DNA of 64,000 nucleotides from Phreatobacter stygius (GTDB lineage Bacteria > Pseudomonadota > Alphaproteobacteria > Rhizobiales > Phreatobacteraceae), in NCBI RefSeq assembly GCF_005144885.1, contig NZ_CP039690.1, forward strand, positions 6,994,873-7,058,872. Direction: 5' to 3'. The notes under the pieces were generated by a model. It worked only from the letters and a program-made list of their open reading frames with translations, was not told the origin of the DNA and ran no database searches. The translations under genes were made by a program, and so were the position numbers. The first letter of the stretch is position 1, and each line of letters starts with the position of its first letter. This document shows, in pieces, positions 27,928 through 38,142 of this stretch.

Positions 27928-29352
27928 TCAACCGCCCGTCATCGAATTGATCACCTGGCCCTGCCGGTCGATCTGGAAACGCCAGAGCCTGGCGCGCTGG
28001 GCGGTCGCCTGCTGCAGCTCGCGCGGCGTCTTGATCTCGGCGCCATTGACGCCGAGCACGACGTCGCCCGGCCTGAGGCCGATCTGCTGGGCCGGCGAAC
28101 CCGGCTCGACGATCGTCACCACCACGCCCTCGGAGCGGTGCGGCACACGAACCTCTTCGGCCAGCGCGGGCGACAGGGTGGCCACCGTCGCGCCCTGGAA
28201 CGGCGACGGGCCGGTCATCTTCTCGGCATCGCGCGGGCCTTCCGGCGCGCGCTCCAGCGGCACCGACACGGTCATCGAGCGGCGCTCGCGGGTGATCGTC
28301 AGGCTGGCCGCGCCGCCGAGCGGACGAATGCCGAAGCGATAACCGAAACTGTCGGGCTCATCGACCGCCTGGCCGTCGACGGCGGTGACCAGGTCGCCGG
28401 GTTTCAGGCCGGCTCTGGCCGCAGGTGAATTGGCCACCGTGCTGACGATCAGCGCGCCGGCCGGCCGCGTCAGGCCAAGGCTCTCGACCAGTTCGGCGGT
28501 GACCGGCTGCAGGGTCGCGCCGAACCACGGCCGGCGCACCACCTGGCTGCCGTTGCGGGCCGAATCGAGCACCAGCCGCACCATGGCGGTCGGAATGGCG
28601 AAACCGATGCCGTGGCTGCCGCCGGAGCGCGAGAAGATCGCCGTGTTGATGCCGACCAGCCGGCCGGCCATGTCGACCAGCGCGCCGCCGGAATTGCCCG
28701 GATTGATCGCGGCATCGGTCTGCACGAAGGACTGGTAATCGGACACGCCGACCTGGGTGCGCGCCAGCGCCGAGACGATGCCCTGGGTGACCGTCTGGCC
28801 GACGCCGAAGGGATTGCCGATGGCCAGCACCAGGTCGCCGACCTCGAGCCCGTCGGAATCGCCGAGGGCGAGCACGGCCAGATCGCGCGGCGGCTCCTTG
28901 ATCTTCAGCACGGCGAGATCGGTGCGCGGGTCGCGCAGCAGGATCTCGACCTCGAACTCGCGCCGGTCGGCGAAGGCGATCTTCACCTCGGTCATGCCGT
29001 CGATGACGTGATTGTTGGTGATCACCAGGCCGGAGGCGTCGGCGATCACGCCGGACCCCAGCGACCGGGCGACCTCTTCGCGGCGCGGGCCGGAACCGCC
29101 GCCGCGATCGCCGAAGAAGCGGCGGAAGATCGGATCCTCGAAGAACGGATTGCGCACCTGTTCGACGCGCGCGCCATAGACGTTGACGACGGCGGGCGCG
29201 GCGCGCCGGACCACCGGGGCGAAGGACAGCTGGACCTCGGCGCGGGTGACCGGCGCCTGCCTTGGCGCGGCCTGGCCGAAGGCCGGCGGGGCGGCAAGCC
29301 CGAGGATCGAGACAAAAGCGGTGGCGAGGGCAATGGGAGCAAGCTTGGTCAT
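27928..29352 (-). CDS. degP: DegP/DegQ-family periplasmic serine endoprotease
   Basis: A 474-residue periplasmic protease and chaperone. A signal peptide (LAPIALATAFVSILGLAAPP) precedes a trypsin-like domain. The catalytic triad is His near 112 (TNNHVIDGM), Asp near 145 (DPRTDLAVLK) and Ser near 220 (NPGNSGGAL). Two PDZ domains follow (first around RPWFGATLQPVTAEL; second ending EPGSPAQQIGLRPGDVVLGV). The frame continues upstream to 29493, but the ATG at 29352 starts directly at the signal peptide. It is the first gene of the degP-rarA pair. Confidence 0.94.
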   Translation of the reverse strand: MTKLAPIALATAFVSILGLAAPPAFGQAAPRQAPVTRAEVQLSFAPVVRRAAPAVVNVYGARVEQVRNPFFEDPIFRRFFGDRGGGSGPRREEVARSLGSGVIADASGLVITNNHVIDGMTEVKIAFADRREFEVEILLRDPRTDLAVLKIKEPPRDLAVLALGDSDGLEVGDLVLAIGNPFGVGQTVTQGIVSALARTQVGVSDYQSFVQTDAAINPGNSGGALVDMAGRLVGINTAIFSRSGGSHGIGFAIPTAMVRLVLDSARNGSQVVRRPWFGATLQPVTAELVESLGLTRPAGALIVSTVANSPAARAGLKPGDLVTAVDGQAVDEPDSFGYRFGIRPLGGAASLTITRERRSMTVSVPLERAPEGPRDAEKMTGPSPFQGATVATLSPALAEEVRVPHRSEGVVVTIVEPGSPAQQIGLRPGDVVLGVNGAEIKTPRELQQATAQRARLWRFQIDRQGQVINSMTGG

Positions 29353-29529
29353 GGCACAGATATAGCGCCCACGACCGCCGCCCGGAAGAGAAGCGGTGAC
29401 GTTCCAGCGCTTGTCCGGCACCGATCCGGAGCAGTGGTCGAATGCGTTGGCGTCGGTTGACCGGCGGCAGCCGAGCCGCGACGCTCGCGCCATCGAGGAA
29501 CGTTCAAGAGACCGAAAGATCCAGGCGCC

Positions 29530-30276
29530 ATGACATCAACGGATTTCGCAGCCGGCAATTACCGTTTCATCCCGAGCGTGTTCCAATATTCGGCCGGGGC
29601 CGCCGCCCATCCCGGCTACCACGTCGAACGCGTGACCTTTCGCGCGCCGGTGCCGCTCAAGGAGGGCTTCCAGCAGATCGCCGCGATCATCCGCGCCGCC
29701 GGCCGGCCGCTGACCGCGTTTTGTGCCTGCGAGCTGCGCTCGCCGGCACCGTTCTCCGATCAGGGCTTCCGCTCGTTCAACGAGGTCTATGTCGAGACGC
29801 TCCGCGACTGGGGCCTTTATGACGGAAAAACCAACCCGGTCGCCCGCTCCAATGTCTGTCCCGAGCTGGCGCCGCCGGCCGAGCCGTCGTTCCACGCCTT
29901 TTCCTTCGTCGCCGAAGGCGATGCCGGCGCCCCCTCCTTCGTGATTTCAGGCGGTGCCGAAGCGCGCGGCGGCAATGCCCCTTATGCCGAGCGCATCGTG
30001 CGCTACCAGGAAACCGGCGCCGAGGCGCTGCGCGACAAGGCCGCCTTCGTGCTGGACGAGATGGAAAGCCGCATGGCCGCCCTCGGCCATGGCTGGGCCG
30101 ACACCACGGGCACTCAGGTCTATTGCGTCCACGACATCCATCCGTTCCTGGCCGATGAAATCGTCAAGCGCGGCGCCGCCCGGGCCGGCCTGACCTGGCA
30201 CTTCAACCGGCCGCCGGTGATCGGCCTCGAATATGAGATGGACTGCCGCGGCGTCGCGGTCGAGCGGGTGCTGTGA
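29530..30276 (+). CDS. CnbZ-like (2-amino-5-chloromuconate deaminase family) protein
   Basis: A 248-residue cytoplasmic protein. The pattern YRFIPSVFQYSAGAAAHPGY, RPLTAFCACELRSPAPFS, NPVARSNVCPELAPP and the C-terminal HDIHPFLADEIV with GLEYEMDCRGV resembles proteins often annotated as CnbZ, which deaminates 2-amino-5-chloromuconate in chloronitrobenzene degradation and has a YjgF/RidA-type fold. Without other degradation genes here, this label may only mark the family; the true substrate is unknown. It is followed 31 bases later by an MFS transporter, suggesting a catabolic or detoxifying pair. Confidence 0.72.
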   Translation: MTSTDFAAGNYRFIPSVFQYSAGAAAHPGYHVERVTFRAPVPLKEGFQQIAAIIRAAGRPLTAFCACELRSPAPFSDQGFRSFNEVYVETLRDWGLYDGKTNPVARSNVCPELAPPAEPSFHAFSFVAEGDAGAPSFVISGGAEARGGNAPYAERIVRYQETGAEALRDKAAFVLDEMESRMAALGHGWADTTGTQVYCVHDIHPFLADEIVKRGAARAGLTWHFNRPPVIGLEYEMDCRGVAVERVL

Positions 30277-30307
30277 CGGCGACGCCTCCCCCCTTCGGGA
30301 CAGGCCC

Positions 30308-31513
30308 ATGACCGATGTCATGACCAGCGCGCCGTCCCGCCGCCTCCTCGGCCCCGCGCTCGCCGGCTTTTGCGGCATGCTTGTTGGTGTCGGGCTCGGC
30401 CGTTTCGGCTATCCGCCGCTGATTCCGGTCATGGTCGAGGCCGGCTGGGCCAGCCCGACGGCGCTCCGGCTCGCCGGCGCCTTCAATCTCGCCGGTTATG
30501 TCGTCGGTGCGGTCAGCGCCATCGGCTTCGCCCGATGGCTCGGCCTGCGCCGCGCGGCGCTGGTCGCCGCGGTGTTGTCGGTGCTCGCCTTCGCGCTGTC
30601 GGCGGTGCCCTTGCCCGAATGGGCCTTCATCGGACTGCGCGCCGTGTCCGGCATGACCGGCGGCATCTTCATGATCGTCGTGCCACCGGTCATTGCCAGC
30701 GTGGTCGCGCCCAGCCACCGCGGCCGCGCCGGCGGCATCACCTTTGCCGGTGTCGGCATCGGCTTCGTCCTCTCGGGCATTGCCGTGCCACTGCTCGCCG
30801 GCTCCGGCCCGGCCGGCGCCTGGCTCGGCCTTGCCGCCGTGCTGACACTTGCCAGCAGCGTCATGATGATCCTCCTGCCCCGCTCGCCGCCGCCGGAAGC
30901 GCCGCAAGCCTCGGCCGCCGCGGCTTCGGTCGCCTGGCGCAGGTCGGCACCGTTCCTTGGCCTCGCCGCGGCCTATGGCGGGGCCTCCATCGGTTATGTC
31001 CCGCACACCCTGTTCTTCGTCGACCATGTCGCCCGCGATCTCGGCTACGGCCTGGCGGCCGGTGGCTGGATCTGGATCGCCTCGGGTGCCACCGCCGTTG
31101 CCGCTCCGCTGGTGGCCGGCGTCGCCGCCGACCGCTTCGGTTATGCCGCGGCGCTACGCATCGTCGTGGCGCTGATGGCGGTCGGCGCGGCGCTGCCGGC
31201 GCTGACCAGCAATTTTGCGCTTTTGATGCTCTCCGGCATGCTCTGCGGCGGCCTGATGATCGGGCTCGGCTCGCTCACCGCCGGCCGGACCCGCGAAATC
31301 GTCGGCGCCGGTGCCCATACCGAGGCCTGGGCGCTCCAGACCATCCTGTTCGCGGTGCTGCAGACGCTCGGCGCCTATGGCTTCACCGCCCTGCTTGCCA
31401 CCACCGGCAGCCACGAACTGGTCTTCGCCGCAGCCGGCGGCATCCTGGCGGCCGGCCTGGCGATCGAATTGCTGGCGAGCCAGCTTGGCCGCTCCGCGCC
31501 CACCCAGCCATAG
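30308..31513 (+). CDS. YbfB/YjiJ-type MFS transporter
   Basis: A 401-residue secondary transporter with twelve predicted transmembrane helices. GMLVGVGLGRFGYPPLIPVM in helix one is typical of the YbfB/YjiJ subgroup of the major facilitator superfamily; GLRRAALVAAVLSVLAFALS and RGRAGGITFAGVGIGFVLSG follow in the N-terminal half. The substrate is unknown. I start it at the ATG at 30308 since the upstream in-frame ATG at 30233 overlaps the CnbZ-like gene. Confidence 0.87.
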   Translation: MTDVMTSAPSRRLLGPALAGFCGMLVGVGLGRFGYPPLIPVMVEAGWASPTALRLAGAFNLAGYVVGAVSAIGFARWLGLRRAALVAAVLSVLAFALSAVPLPEWAFIGLRAVSGMTGGIFMIVVPPVIASVVAPSHRGRAGGITFAGVGIGFVLSGIAVPLLAGSGPAGAWLGLAAVLTLASSVMMILLPRSPPPEAPQASAAAASVAWRRSAPFLGLAAAYGGASIGYVPHTLFFVDHVARDLGYGLAAGGWIWIASGATAVAAPLVAGVAADRFGYAAALRIVVALMAVGAALPALTSNFALLMLSGMLCGGLMIGLGSLTAGRTREIVGAGAHTEAWALQTILFAVLQTLGAYGFTALLATTGSHELVFAAAGGILAAGLAIELLASQLGRSAPTQP

Positions 31514-31593
31514 CCTTCGCATCTTGCATGAAAGACCGCGATGCCAAACGCCAAGTACGAGCCGCCCCATCACAGCCCCAAACTACCGCCCCG

Positions 31594-31623
31594 AAAGAAA
31601 AAGGGCGACCCGAAGGCCGCCCT
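31594..31623 (-). terminator. Rho-independent terminator of the rplQ end of the ribosomal cluster
   Basis: On the minus strand a 9-bp stem (arms 31615-31623 and 31602-31610, one G-T pair) closes a TTCG loop and runs into a T-rich tract (complement of 31594-31602). It lies 54 bases after rplQ. Confidence 0.85.
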
Positions 31624-31676
31624 GTACCAGCCCGCGCCTGAGCGCGAGCCTCACTTTCCTTAAGACGCGCCGTCGA

Positions 31677-32105
31677 TCAGGCCGCGGCCTGCTCGCTCTC
31701 GGTCGCCTTCGCCTGCACCGGACCGGAGTCCTGGCCCTTGGCGTTGACGTCGCGGTCGACGAACTCGATGACCGCCACCGGCGCATTGTCGCCGTAGCGG
31801 AACCCGGCCTTCAGCACGCGGGTATAGCCACCCTGGCGCGCCTGGTAGCGCGGTCCGAGCACGTCGAACAGCTTCTTGACCATGGTCTCGTCGCGCAGCT
31901 GCGAGATCGCCTGGCGACGGGCATGCAGGTCACCCCGCTTGCCGAGCGTCACGAGCTTCTCGACGATCGGACGCAGGTCCTTCGCCTTCGGCAGCGTGGT
32001 GACGATCTGCTCGTGCTTGATGAGCGCGGCGCACATATTGGCGAACATCGCCTTGCGATGTTCGGCCGTCCGGTTGAATTTGCGGTGGGCTTTGCCGTGG
32101 CGCAT
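31677..32105 (-). CDS. rplQ: 50S ribosomal protein L17
   Basis: A 142-residue 50S subunit protein at the exit-tunnel side. The start [20 protein letters not shown] and the [20 protein letters not shown] block are family signatures. It is the last gene of the alpha operon, 48 bases after rpoA, and is followed by a strong terminator. Confidence 0.98.
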   Translation of the reverse strand: MRHGKAHRKFNRTAEHRKAMFANMCAALIKHEQIVTTLPKAKDLRPIVEKLVTLGKRGDLHARRQAISQLRDETMVKKLFDVLGPRYQARQGGYTRVLKAGFRYGDNAPVAVIEFVDRDVNAKGQDSGPVQAKATESEQAAA

Positions 32106-32153
32106 CCCATGTCCTCCGATGACCCGCGGACCTCACGGTCGGCGGGAGTGTGA

Positions 32154-33170
32154 TCAGTAATGGTCCTCGAAGCGCTTGGCCAGCTCTTCGATATTCTCCG
32201 GCGGCCAACCCGAAACCTCCATACCGAGATGAAGGCCCATCTGGGCAAGCACTTCCTTGATTTCGTTCAGCGACTTGCGGCCGAAGTTCGGAGTGCGGAG
32301 CATTTCCGCCTCGGTCTTCTGGATCAGGTCGCCGATATAGACGATGTTGTCGTTCTTCAGGCAGTTGGCCGAGCGGACCGACAGTTCCAGCTCGTCGACC
32401 TTCTTCAAGAGCGCCGGGTTGAAGGCGAGATCCGGGATCTGCTCCTGGACGACTTCCTTGCGCGGCTCCTCGAAGTTCACGAAGATTTCGAGCTGGTCCT
32501 GCAGGATGCGCGCCGCATAGGCGATCGCGTCATCCGGCGTCACCGAGCCGTTGGTTTCCACCGTCAGCGTCAGCTTGTCGTAGTCGAGCACCTGGCCTTC
32601 GCGGGTCGGCGAGACCTGGTAGGACACCTTCTTGACCGGCGAGTAGAGGCTGTCGACCGGGATCAGACCGATCGGCGCATCCTCGGCGCGGTTCTTCTCG
32701 GCGGGCACGTAGCCCTTGCCGGTGTTGACGGTGAACTCCATGCGGATCGCCGCGCCCTCGTCGAGGGTGCAGATCACCAGCTCGGGGTTCAGCACCACCA
32801 CGTCGCCGACCGTCTGGATATCGCCGGCCACCACGGTGCCCGGGCCGTCCTTGCGCAGAACCATGCGCTTCGGTCCGTCGCCCTGCATCTTGATGGCGAT
32901 GTCTTTGATGTTCAGGATGATGTCGGTGACGTCTTCACGCACGCCGGCAATCGACGAGAACTCGTGCAGAACGCCGTCGATCTGCACCGCCGACACGGCG
33001 GCGCCCTGGAGCGACGACATCAGGATGCGCCGGAGCGCATTGCCGAGCGTCACGCCGAAGCCACGCTCGAGCGGCTCCGCCGTCGCGGTGGCGAAGCGCT
33101 TGGCATCGTCACCCCCGACAATCTGGAGCTTTTCCGGCTTGATCAGTTCTTGCCAGTTCTTCTGGATCAC
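32154..33170 (-). CDS. rpoA: RNA polymerase alpha subunit
   Basis: The 338-residue alpha subunit that nucleates polymerase assembly and contacts promoter UP elements and activators. The N-terminal domain reads [19 protein letters not shown]; the C-terminal domain carries [20 protein letters not shown] and ends [20 protein letters not shown]. Length is normal. It lies 130 bases after rpsK, a wider gap than usual in this cluster. Confidence 0.98.
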   Translation of the reverse strand: MIQKNWQELIKPEKLQIVGGDDAKRFATATAEPLERGFGVTLGNALRRILMSSLQGAAVSAVQIDGVLHEFSSIAGVREDVTDIILNIKDIAIKMQGDGPKRMVLRKDGPGTVVAGDIQTVGDVVVLNPELVICTLDEGAAIRMEFTVNTGKGYVPAEKNRAEDAPIGLIPVDSLYSPVKKVSYQVSPTREGQVLDYDKLTLTVETNGSVTPDDAIAYAARILQDQLEIFVNFEEPRKEVVQEQIPDLAFNPALLKKVDELELSVRSANCLKNDNIVYIGDLIQKTEAEMLRTPNFGRKSLNEIKEVLAQMGLHLGMEVSGWPPENIEELAKRFEDHY

Positions 33171-33301
33171 AGGATCACCTTCGCTGATATCGGGCAGCTG
33201 TCTCGTCCCCTGCAGGACCTTGACGCCCGGTTCCCCTGGTTAAGGGGCATGGAACCACCGACGGCTGCAGGGCGCGCCGGCGATTGCGAGACGAGATGGA
33301 T

Positions 33302-33691
33302 TTAGACGCGACGGCGCTTGCGCGGGCGGCAGCCGTTGTGCGGGATCGGCGTCACGTCACGGATCGAGGTGACGGTGAAGCCGGCGGCCTGCAGGGCGCG
33401 AAGCGCCGATTCGCGGCCCGAACCCGGACCGGAAACCTCGACTTCGACCGTGCGCATGCCGTGCTCGGTGGCCTTGCGGGCGGCGTCCTCGGCGGCGACC
33501 TGCGCCGCATAGGGGGTCGACTTGCGCGAGCCCTTGAAACCCATGGTGCCGGCCGACGACCAGGCAATGGTATTGCCCTGCGCGTCGGTGATCGTGATCA
33601 TCGTGTTGTTGAACGACGCGTTCACGTGGCAGACGCCGGAGGCGATGTTCTTGCGCTCGCGACGGCGGACGCGATTGGCTTCCTTGGCCAT
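33302..33691 (-). CDS. rpsK: 30S ribosomal protein S11
   Basis: A 129-residue protein of the 30S platform near the mRNA exit. [20 protein letters not shown] and the C-terminal [16 protein letters not shown] are diagnostic. It is 90 bases from rpsM and 130 from rpoA. Confidence 0.98.
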   Translation of the reverse strand: MAKEANRVRRRERKNIASGVCHVNASFNNTMITITDAQGNTIAWSSAGTMGFKGSRKSTPYAAQVAAEDAARKATEHGMRTVEVEVSGPGSGRESALRALQAAGFTVTSIRDVTPIPHNGCRPRKRRRV

Positions 33692-33781
33692 AGTTCTCTT
33701 CCTTGTCCTTCAGGCGCGCCCGTGATGCCAGGCGCTCGGGAAAATCGAGCCGGGAGCGGCGAAGCCGTCCCGGCCGGATTG

Positions 33782-34150
33782 TTACTTCTTCTTGCCGGCG
33801 ATCGCCTTGGAAGGCCCCTTGCGGGTGCGGGCATTGGTGTGCGTGCGCTGGCCGCGGACCGGCAGGCCCTTGCGGTGACGCAGGCCGCGATAGCAGCCGA
33901 GGTCCATCAGGCGCTTGATATTCATCGACACTTCGCGACGCAGATCGCCTTCGACCATATAGTCGCGGTCGATCACTTCGCGGATCTGCAGCACTTCCTG
34001 GTCGGTCAGCTGATTGACGCGACGCTCGGCCGGGATCTTGACCTTTTCGCAGATCTCGCCGGCGAACTTGGCGCCGATGCCGTGAATGTACTGAAGCGCG
34101 ATCACGGTGCGCTTGTTCGTCGGGATATTGACACCCGCTATACGAGCCAT
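33782..34150 (-). CDS. rpsM: 30S ribosomal protein S13
   Basis: A 122-residue protein of the 30S head that forms bridges to the 50S subunit. It starts [20 protein letters not shown] and has the [20 protein letters not shown] tRNA/rRNA contact segment. The frame is open to 34288, but the ATG at 34150 gives the family start. A promoter and a leader hairpin precede it, making it the first gene of a separately transcribed alpha operon. Confidence 0.98.
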   Translation of the reverse strand: MARIAGVNIPTNKRTVIALQYIHGIGAKFAGEICEKVKIPAERRVNQLTDQEVLQIREVIDRDYMVEGDLRREVSMNIKRLMDLGCYRGLRHRKGLPVRGQRTHTNARTRKGPSKAIAGKKK

Positions 34151-34197
34151 CTCTCGTCTCCATGTCGGCCACGCCTGAGCGCGGCGGTTCAGAAAAA

Positions 34198-34229
34198 CCA
34201 TGCGCCGGTGGAGGCCGGCCTCTGCATGG
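34198..34229 (-). promoter_or_regulatory. Inverted repeat in the rpsM 5' leader
   Basis: CCATGC (34198-34203) and GCATGG (34224-34229) pair around an inner 12-base palindrome (34211-34222). In E. coli the alpha operon leader binds S4 for feedback; whether this element is the counterpart is inference. Confidence 0.4.
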
Positions 34230-34303
34230 GTGTTCGACAAATGAAAAAGGCGCCGCCTGCTCACGCAAACGGAGCCGTCTTCCGTCAATCGAACGAGGCG
34301 TGC

Positions 34304-34332
34304 GACATAGCCGCTAAGCGCCCGTTCGTCAA
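34304..34332 (-). promoter_or_regulatory. Internal sigma70-type promoter of the alpha operon
   Basis: On the minus strand TTGACG (34327-34332), exactly 17 bases, then TATGTC (34304-34309). It lies between adk and rpsM, giving a leader of about 150 bases, and would let rpsM-rpsK-rpoA-rplQ be transcribed apart from the upstream spc genes. Confidence 0.65.
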
Positions 34333-34351
34333 CCCAAATCCGCCAGCGGCT

Positions 34352-34933
34352 TCAGGCTTCCAGGATCGCGGCGACGTCGCTGGTCACCTGATCGATCGGC
34401 GCCATGCCGTCAACCGAGTGCAAGGCGCCCTTCGACGCGTAATAGCCGGCGACCGGAGCGGTCTGGGCGCGGTAGGCCTCGAGCCGCTTGTGCAGGGCCG
34501 CCGCATTGTCGTCGGGGCGGATCGCCTCGCCGCGCGCCTTCATCTCGGCGACGCGCGTCTCGATCCGCTGAATCAGGATGTCCTCGTCGACCTTCAGCTC
34601 GATGACCGCGTCGAGCTTCAGGCCGTGCCGGCCGAGCATGGCGTCCAGCGCCTCGGCCTGGGCGACCGTGCGCGGAAAGCCGTCGAGAATGAAGCCGTTG
34701 ACGCAATCCGGCTCGGCGATGCGATCTTCGATGATGCCGACCACGATCTCGTCGGAGACGAGTTCACCGCGCGCCATCACGTCCTTGGCCTTCATCCCGA
34801 CCGGCGAACCGGCCTTCACCGCCGCCCGCAGCATGTCACCGGTCGACAGCTGCACGATGCCGTGCTTGTCGACCAGTCGCTGTGCTTGGGTCCCCTTCCC
34901 CGCTCCGGGAGGCCCGAGCAGTATGAGTTTCAT
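34352..34933 (-). CDS. adk: Adenylate kinase, short-LID type
   Basis: A 193-residue nucleotide kinase that interconverts ATP + AMP and 2 ADP. The P-loop [17 protein letters not shown] opens the protein and [17 protein letters not shown] binds AMP. The region after [14 protein letters not shown] is only a short loop, so the about 30-residue LID domain of the E. coli enzyme is absent and there are no zinc cysteines; this is the short variant. The start overlaps the secY stop by four bases (ATGA). Confidence 0.97.
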   Translation of the reverse strand: MKLILLGPPGAGKGTQAQRLVDKHGIVQLSTGDMLRAAVKAGSPVGMKAKDVMARGELVSDEIVVGIIEDRIAEPDCVNGFILDGFPRTVAQAEALDAMLGRHGLKLDAVIELKVDEDILIQRIETRVAEMKARGEAIRPDDNAAALHKRLEAYRAQTAPVAGYYASKGALHSVDGMAPIDQVTSDVAAILEA

Positions 34934-36261
34934 CGACGCTTCCCCCGCAATTGCGATTTCTTCACCAGCCCCTCGTACTGGTGAGCCAGCAGATAGCCCT
35001 GCACCTGGGCGACCGTATCCATGGTGACGGTGACGACGATCAGGAGCGACGTGCCGCCGAGCAGATAGAAGCTCTGGCCGAGCTGCGCGATCATCAATTC
35101 CGGAATGAGGCAGACCAGGGCGATATAGCCGGCGCCGATCACCGTGATGCGGGTCAGCACATAGTCGATATAGCTGGCGGTCTTTTCGCCCGGACGGATG
35201 CCCGGGATGAACCCGCCATATTTGCGCAGGTTGTCGGCGGTCTCCTGCGGGTTGAACACGATCGCCGTGTAGAAGAAGCAGAAGAACACGATCAGCAGCA
35301 GATAGAGCGCCAGGAACAGCGGCTGGCCATGGCCGAGCAGCTGCGCGGTCAGCCGCAGCCATTCCGCCGGATTGGTCTGGAACGACAGCGCGGTGGTCGG
35401 CAGCAGCAGCAGCGACGAGGCGAAGATCGGCGGAATCACGCCGGCGGTGTTGAGCTTCAGCGGCAGGTGCGAGGAATTGCCCTCGAACACCTTGTTACCG
35501 ACCTGGCGCTTCGGATACTGGATCAACAGCCGGCGCTGGGCCCGCTCGCAGAACACGATCACGCCCACGGTGACGACGATCAGCACCAGAAGGCCGAGCA
35601 GCAGCGGCGTCGACAGCACGCCCTGGCGGCCGAGCTCGAAGGCCTGGGCCAGCACGCTCGGCAGTTCCGCGACGATGCCGGCGAAGATGATCAGCGAGAT
35701 GCCGTTGCCGATGCCGCGCTGGGTGATCTGCTCGCCGAGCCACATCATGAACATGGTGCCGCCGGTCAGCGTGATCACCGTGGTGACCATGAAGAACAGG
35801 CCGGGATTGGCGACGATCGTGCCCGACGACTGCAGGCCGGCCGAAATGCCCCAGGACTGGAACAGCGCCAGCACCACCGTCAGGTAGCGGGTATATTGGT
35901 TCAGCTGCTTGCGGCCCATCTCGCCTTCCTTCTTGAGCTTTTCGAGCTCAGGAACGACGGCGGTCAGTAGCTGGATGATGATCGAGGCGGAGATATAAGG
36001 CATGATGTTCAAGGCGAAGATCGCCATGCGGCCGACCGCGCCGCCGGCGAACACGTTGAACATGGCCAAGACGCCGCCCTGCGACGACGTGAAGATCTGG
36101 CGCAGCGCTTCCGGATCGATTCCCGGCAGCGGGATATAGGTGCCGACCCGGTAGACCAGCAAGGCGCCGAGCGTGAACCAGATCCGTTTCTTCAGGTCCT
36201 CGGCCTTGGCCAGGGCGCCGAAATTCAGATTGGCTGCCAATTGTTCCGCTGCCGATGCCAT
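34930..36261 (-). CDS. secY: Protein translocase subunit SecY
   Basis: The 443-residue central channel of the Sec translocon, with ten predicted transmembrane helices. It starts [20 protein letters not shown], then [20 protein letters not shown]; the plug-region [18 protein letters not shown] and the cytoplasmic loop [13 protein letters not shown] are as expected. The start is chosen at 36261 rather than 36321. Its coding end overlaps adk. A terminator-like hairpin separates it from rplO. Confidence 0.97.
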   Translation of the reverse strand: MASAAEQLAANLNFGALAKAEDLKKRIWFTLGALLVYRVGTYIPLPGIDPEALRQIFTSSQGGVLAMFNVFAGGAVGRMAIFALNIMPYISASIIIQLLTAVVPELEKLKKEGEMGRKQLNQYTRYLTVVLALFQSWGISAGLQSSGTIVANPGLFFMVTTVITLTGGTMFMMWLGEQITQRGIGNGISLIIFAGIVAELPSVLAQAFELGRQGVLSTPLLLGLLVLIVVTVGVIVFCERAQRRLLIQYPKRQVGNKVFEGNSSHLPLKLNTAGVIPPIFASSLLLLPTTALSFQTNPAEWLRLTAQLLGHGQPLFLALYLLLIVFFCFFYTAIVFNPQETADNLRKYGGFIPGIRPGEKTASYIDYVLTRITVIGAGYIALVCLIPELMIAQLGQSFYLLGGTSLLIVVTVTMDTVAQVQGYLLAHQYEGLVKKSQLRGKRR

Positions 36262-36403
36262 GGTGGCTCCGATGCAAATGGTCGAGGGGCTGGCCAAGGC
36301 CGCGCCCGTCAGAGGTTGCACTCACTTAGCGGCCTGAAGCCGCCAGCGCCAGTCCCCGGAAGGACCGGTACCCGAATTCTCGGGCGCCTTGTCGTCGCAG
36401 ACG

Positions 36404-36435
36404 AAAAGGGGCCGGTCCTTGCGAACCGACCCCTT
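36404..36435 (-). terminator. Terminator-like hairpin between rplO and secY
   Basis: On the minus strand arms 36425-36435 and 36406-36416 form a stem of 11 positions with one mismatch and an 8-base loop, followed by TTTT then CGT. It lies 35 bases after the rplO stop, in the 208-base gap before secY. Partial termination or processing is inferred. Confidence 0.55.
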
Positions 36436-36469
36436 CCGCTTATGTCGTTCAGGCGCAGGTGGCAGCCGG

Positions 36470-36946
36470 TCAGGCCGCGGCCACGGCCTTCGGCTTCACG
36501 AGGGTGATCGATCCGCCGGCCTTCTCGACCGCGGCGACCGCGCCCGACGACGCGCCGTGGACCGTCAGCTGCACCGCAGCCTTGATCTCGCCGGTGGCGA
36601 TCACCCGGATGCCGTCACGCGAGCGCCGGACGACGCCGGCGGCAACCAGGCCAGCCGCGTCGATGGCGCCGGCCTTCAGCTTGCCCGAATCGATGGCGCG
36701 CTGGAGACGCGCGAGCGTCACCTCGACGAAATCGAGCCGGAAGATGTTGGTGAAGCCACGTTTCGGCAGGCGCCGATGCAGCGGCATCTGGCCGCCCTCG
36801 AAGCCGTTGATCGCGACGCCCGAGCGGGACTTCTGACCCTTGACGCCACGGCCGCCGGTCTTGCCCTTACCCGAACCGATGCCGCGGCCGATGCGCATCT
36901 TGCGCTTTACGGCCCCGTCATTGTCCTTCAAGTCGATGAGTTTCAT
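36470..36946 (-). CDS. rplO: 50S ribosomal protein L15
   Basis: A 158-residue 50S protein needed late in large-subunit assembly. [20 protein letters not shown] and [20 protein letters not shown] are diagnostic, with [17 protein letters not shown] in the middle. It follows rpmD by four bases. The 208-base gap to secY contains the hairpin at 36404-36435. Confidence 0.98.
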   Translation of the reverse strand: MKLIDLKDNDGAVKRKMRIGRGIGSGKGKTGGRGVKGQKSRSGVAINGFEGGQMPLHRRLPKRGFTNIFRLDFVEVTLARLQRAIDSGKLKAGAIDAAGLVAAGVVRRSRDGIRVIATGEIKAAVQLTVHGASSGAVAAVEKAGGSITLVKPKAVAAA

Positions 36947-36950
36947 CGTC

Positions 36951-37136
36951 TCAGCCCTCGACCACTTTCACGAGGTGAGCCACCTTCGCGATCATGCCGC
37001 GTACGGCCGGAGTATCCTCCAGCGTGGAACGGCGGTGCAGTTTGTTCAGCTTGAGCCCGATCAGGGTTGCCTGCTGCGATTCCTCGCGGCGGATGGCTGA
37101 TCCGATCTGCTCCAACGTGACGGTCTTCTTGCTCAT
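36951..37136 (-). CDS. rpmD: 50S ribosomal protein L30
   Basis: A 61-residue protein. [20 protein letters not shown] and the [20 protein letters not shown] block match L30. The ATG at 37136 lies 10 bases after the rpsE stop. Confidence 0.96.
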   Translation of the reverse strand: MSKKTVTLEQIGSAIRREESQQATLIGLKLNKLHRRSTLEDTPAVRGMIAKVAHLVKVVEG

Positions 37137-37146
37137 CGTCTGATCC

Positions 37147-37695
37147 TCACGCGTCGCCTTCGCCCTCCTCACGGCGACGGCCCTGGAGGGCAGACACCTT
37201 GAGGCCGCGGCGCGCTGCAACGGAGCGCGGGCTATCCTGGTTCTTGAGCGCGTCGAACGTGGCGCGCACCATGTTGTAGGGGTTCGACGAGCCCATCGAC
37301 TTGGCGACAACGTCAGCCATGCCGAGCGTCTCGAAGACGGCGCGCATCGGGCCGCCGGCGATGATGCCGGTACCGGCCGGAGCCGCCCGCAGGATCACCT
37401 TGCCGGCGCCGTGGCGACCGTTGACGTCATGATGCAGGGTCCGGCCTTCGCGCAGCGCCACGCGGATGAAACCGCGCTTGGCCGCTTCGGTCGCCTTGCG
37501 GATCGCTTCCGGCACTTCGCGCGCCTTGCCATGGCCGAAGCCGACCCGGCCCTTCTGATCGCCGACCACGACGAGTGCTGCGAAGCCGAAACGCTTGCCG
37601 CCCTTCACCGTCTTCGACACGCGGTTGATGTGCACCAGCTTGTCAGTGAATTCGCTGTCCCGCTCCTCGCGGTCCCGTTCACGTTCACGAGCCAT
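37147..37695 (-). CDS. rpsE: 30S ribosomal protein S5
   Basis: A 182-residue protein at the 30S body, part of the mRNA entry channel. The double-stranded RNA-binding motif reads [20 protein letters not shown] and is followed by [20 protein letters not shown]; the C-terminal extension is highly charged. Residues around VSKTVKGG, where spectinomycin-resistance changes occur in other bacteria, look wild-type. Confidence 0.98.
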   Translation of the reverse strand: MARERERDREERDSEFTDKLVHINRVSKTVKGGKRFGFAALVVVGDQKGRVGFGHGKAREVPEAIRKATEAAKRGFIRVALREGRTLHHDVNGRHGAGKVILRAAPAGTGIIAGGPMRAVFETLGMADVVAKSMGSSNPYNMVRATFDALKNQDSPRSVAARRGLKVSALQGRRREEGEGDA

Positions 37696-37731
37696 GATTT
37701 GTCCTTTCGGCGGAAAACCGCCCGTGTTCGC

Positions 37732-38094
37732 TTAGAAGCTCAGGCCGCCCTCGCGGGCGCCTTCGGCGAGTGACTTGACACGCCCGTGATAGTGATAGGC
37801 GCCGCGGTCGAACACGACCTCGGTGACGCCGGCCTTCACCGCACGCTCGGCCAGGAGCTTGCCGACGGCACTTGCCGCGGCAACATCCGCACCGGTCTTC
37901 AGCGAAGACTTCATATCCTTCTCGAGCGAGGAGGCACTCGCGACGGTCACGCCCTTCAGGTCGTCGATGACTTGAGCATAGATATGCTTCGACGACCGGA
38001 ACACGCTAAGCCGCGGACGCCCATTTGCCGCCGCGCGCAGTGCACGGCGGACACGCGCCTTACGACGCTCCGTTGCATCCTTCGTATTGGCCAT
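37732..38094 (-). CDS. rplR: 50S ribosomal protein L18
   Basis: A 120-residue 5S rRNA-binding protein. [20 protein letters not shown] and [20 protein letters not shown] are typical, and [20 protein letters not shown] is the conserved C-terminal segment. It lies between rplF and rpsE. Confidence 0.98.
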   Translation of the reverse strand: MANTKDATERRKARVRRALRAAANGRPRLSVFRSSKHIYAQVIDDLKGVTVASASSLEKDMKSSLKTGADVAAASAVGKLLAERAVKAGVTEVVFDRGAYHYHGRVKSLAEGAREGGLSF

Positions 38095-38142
38095 GATCGG
38101 CTCCTCTTCGATGGATCAGCCCCGCGAGCGGGGCTGTTGCCA

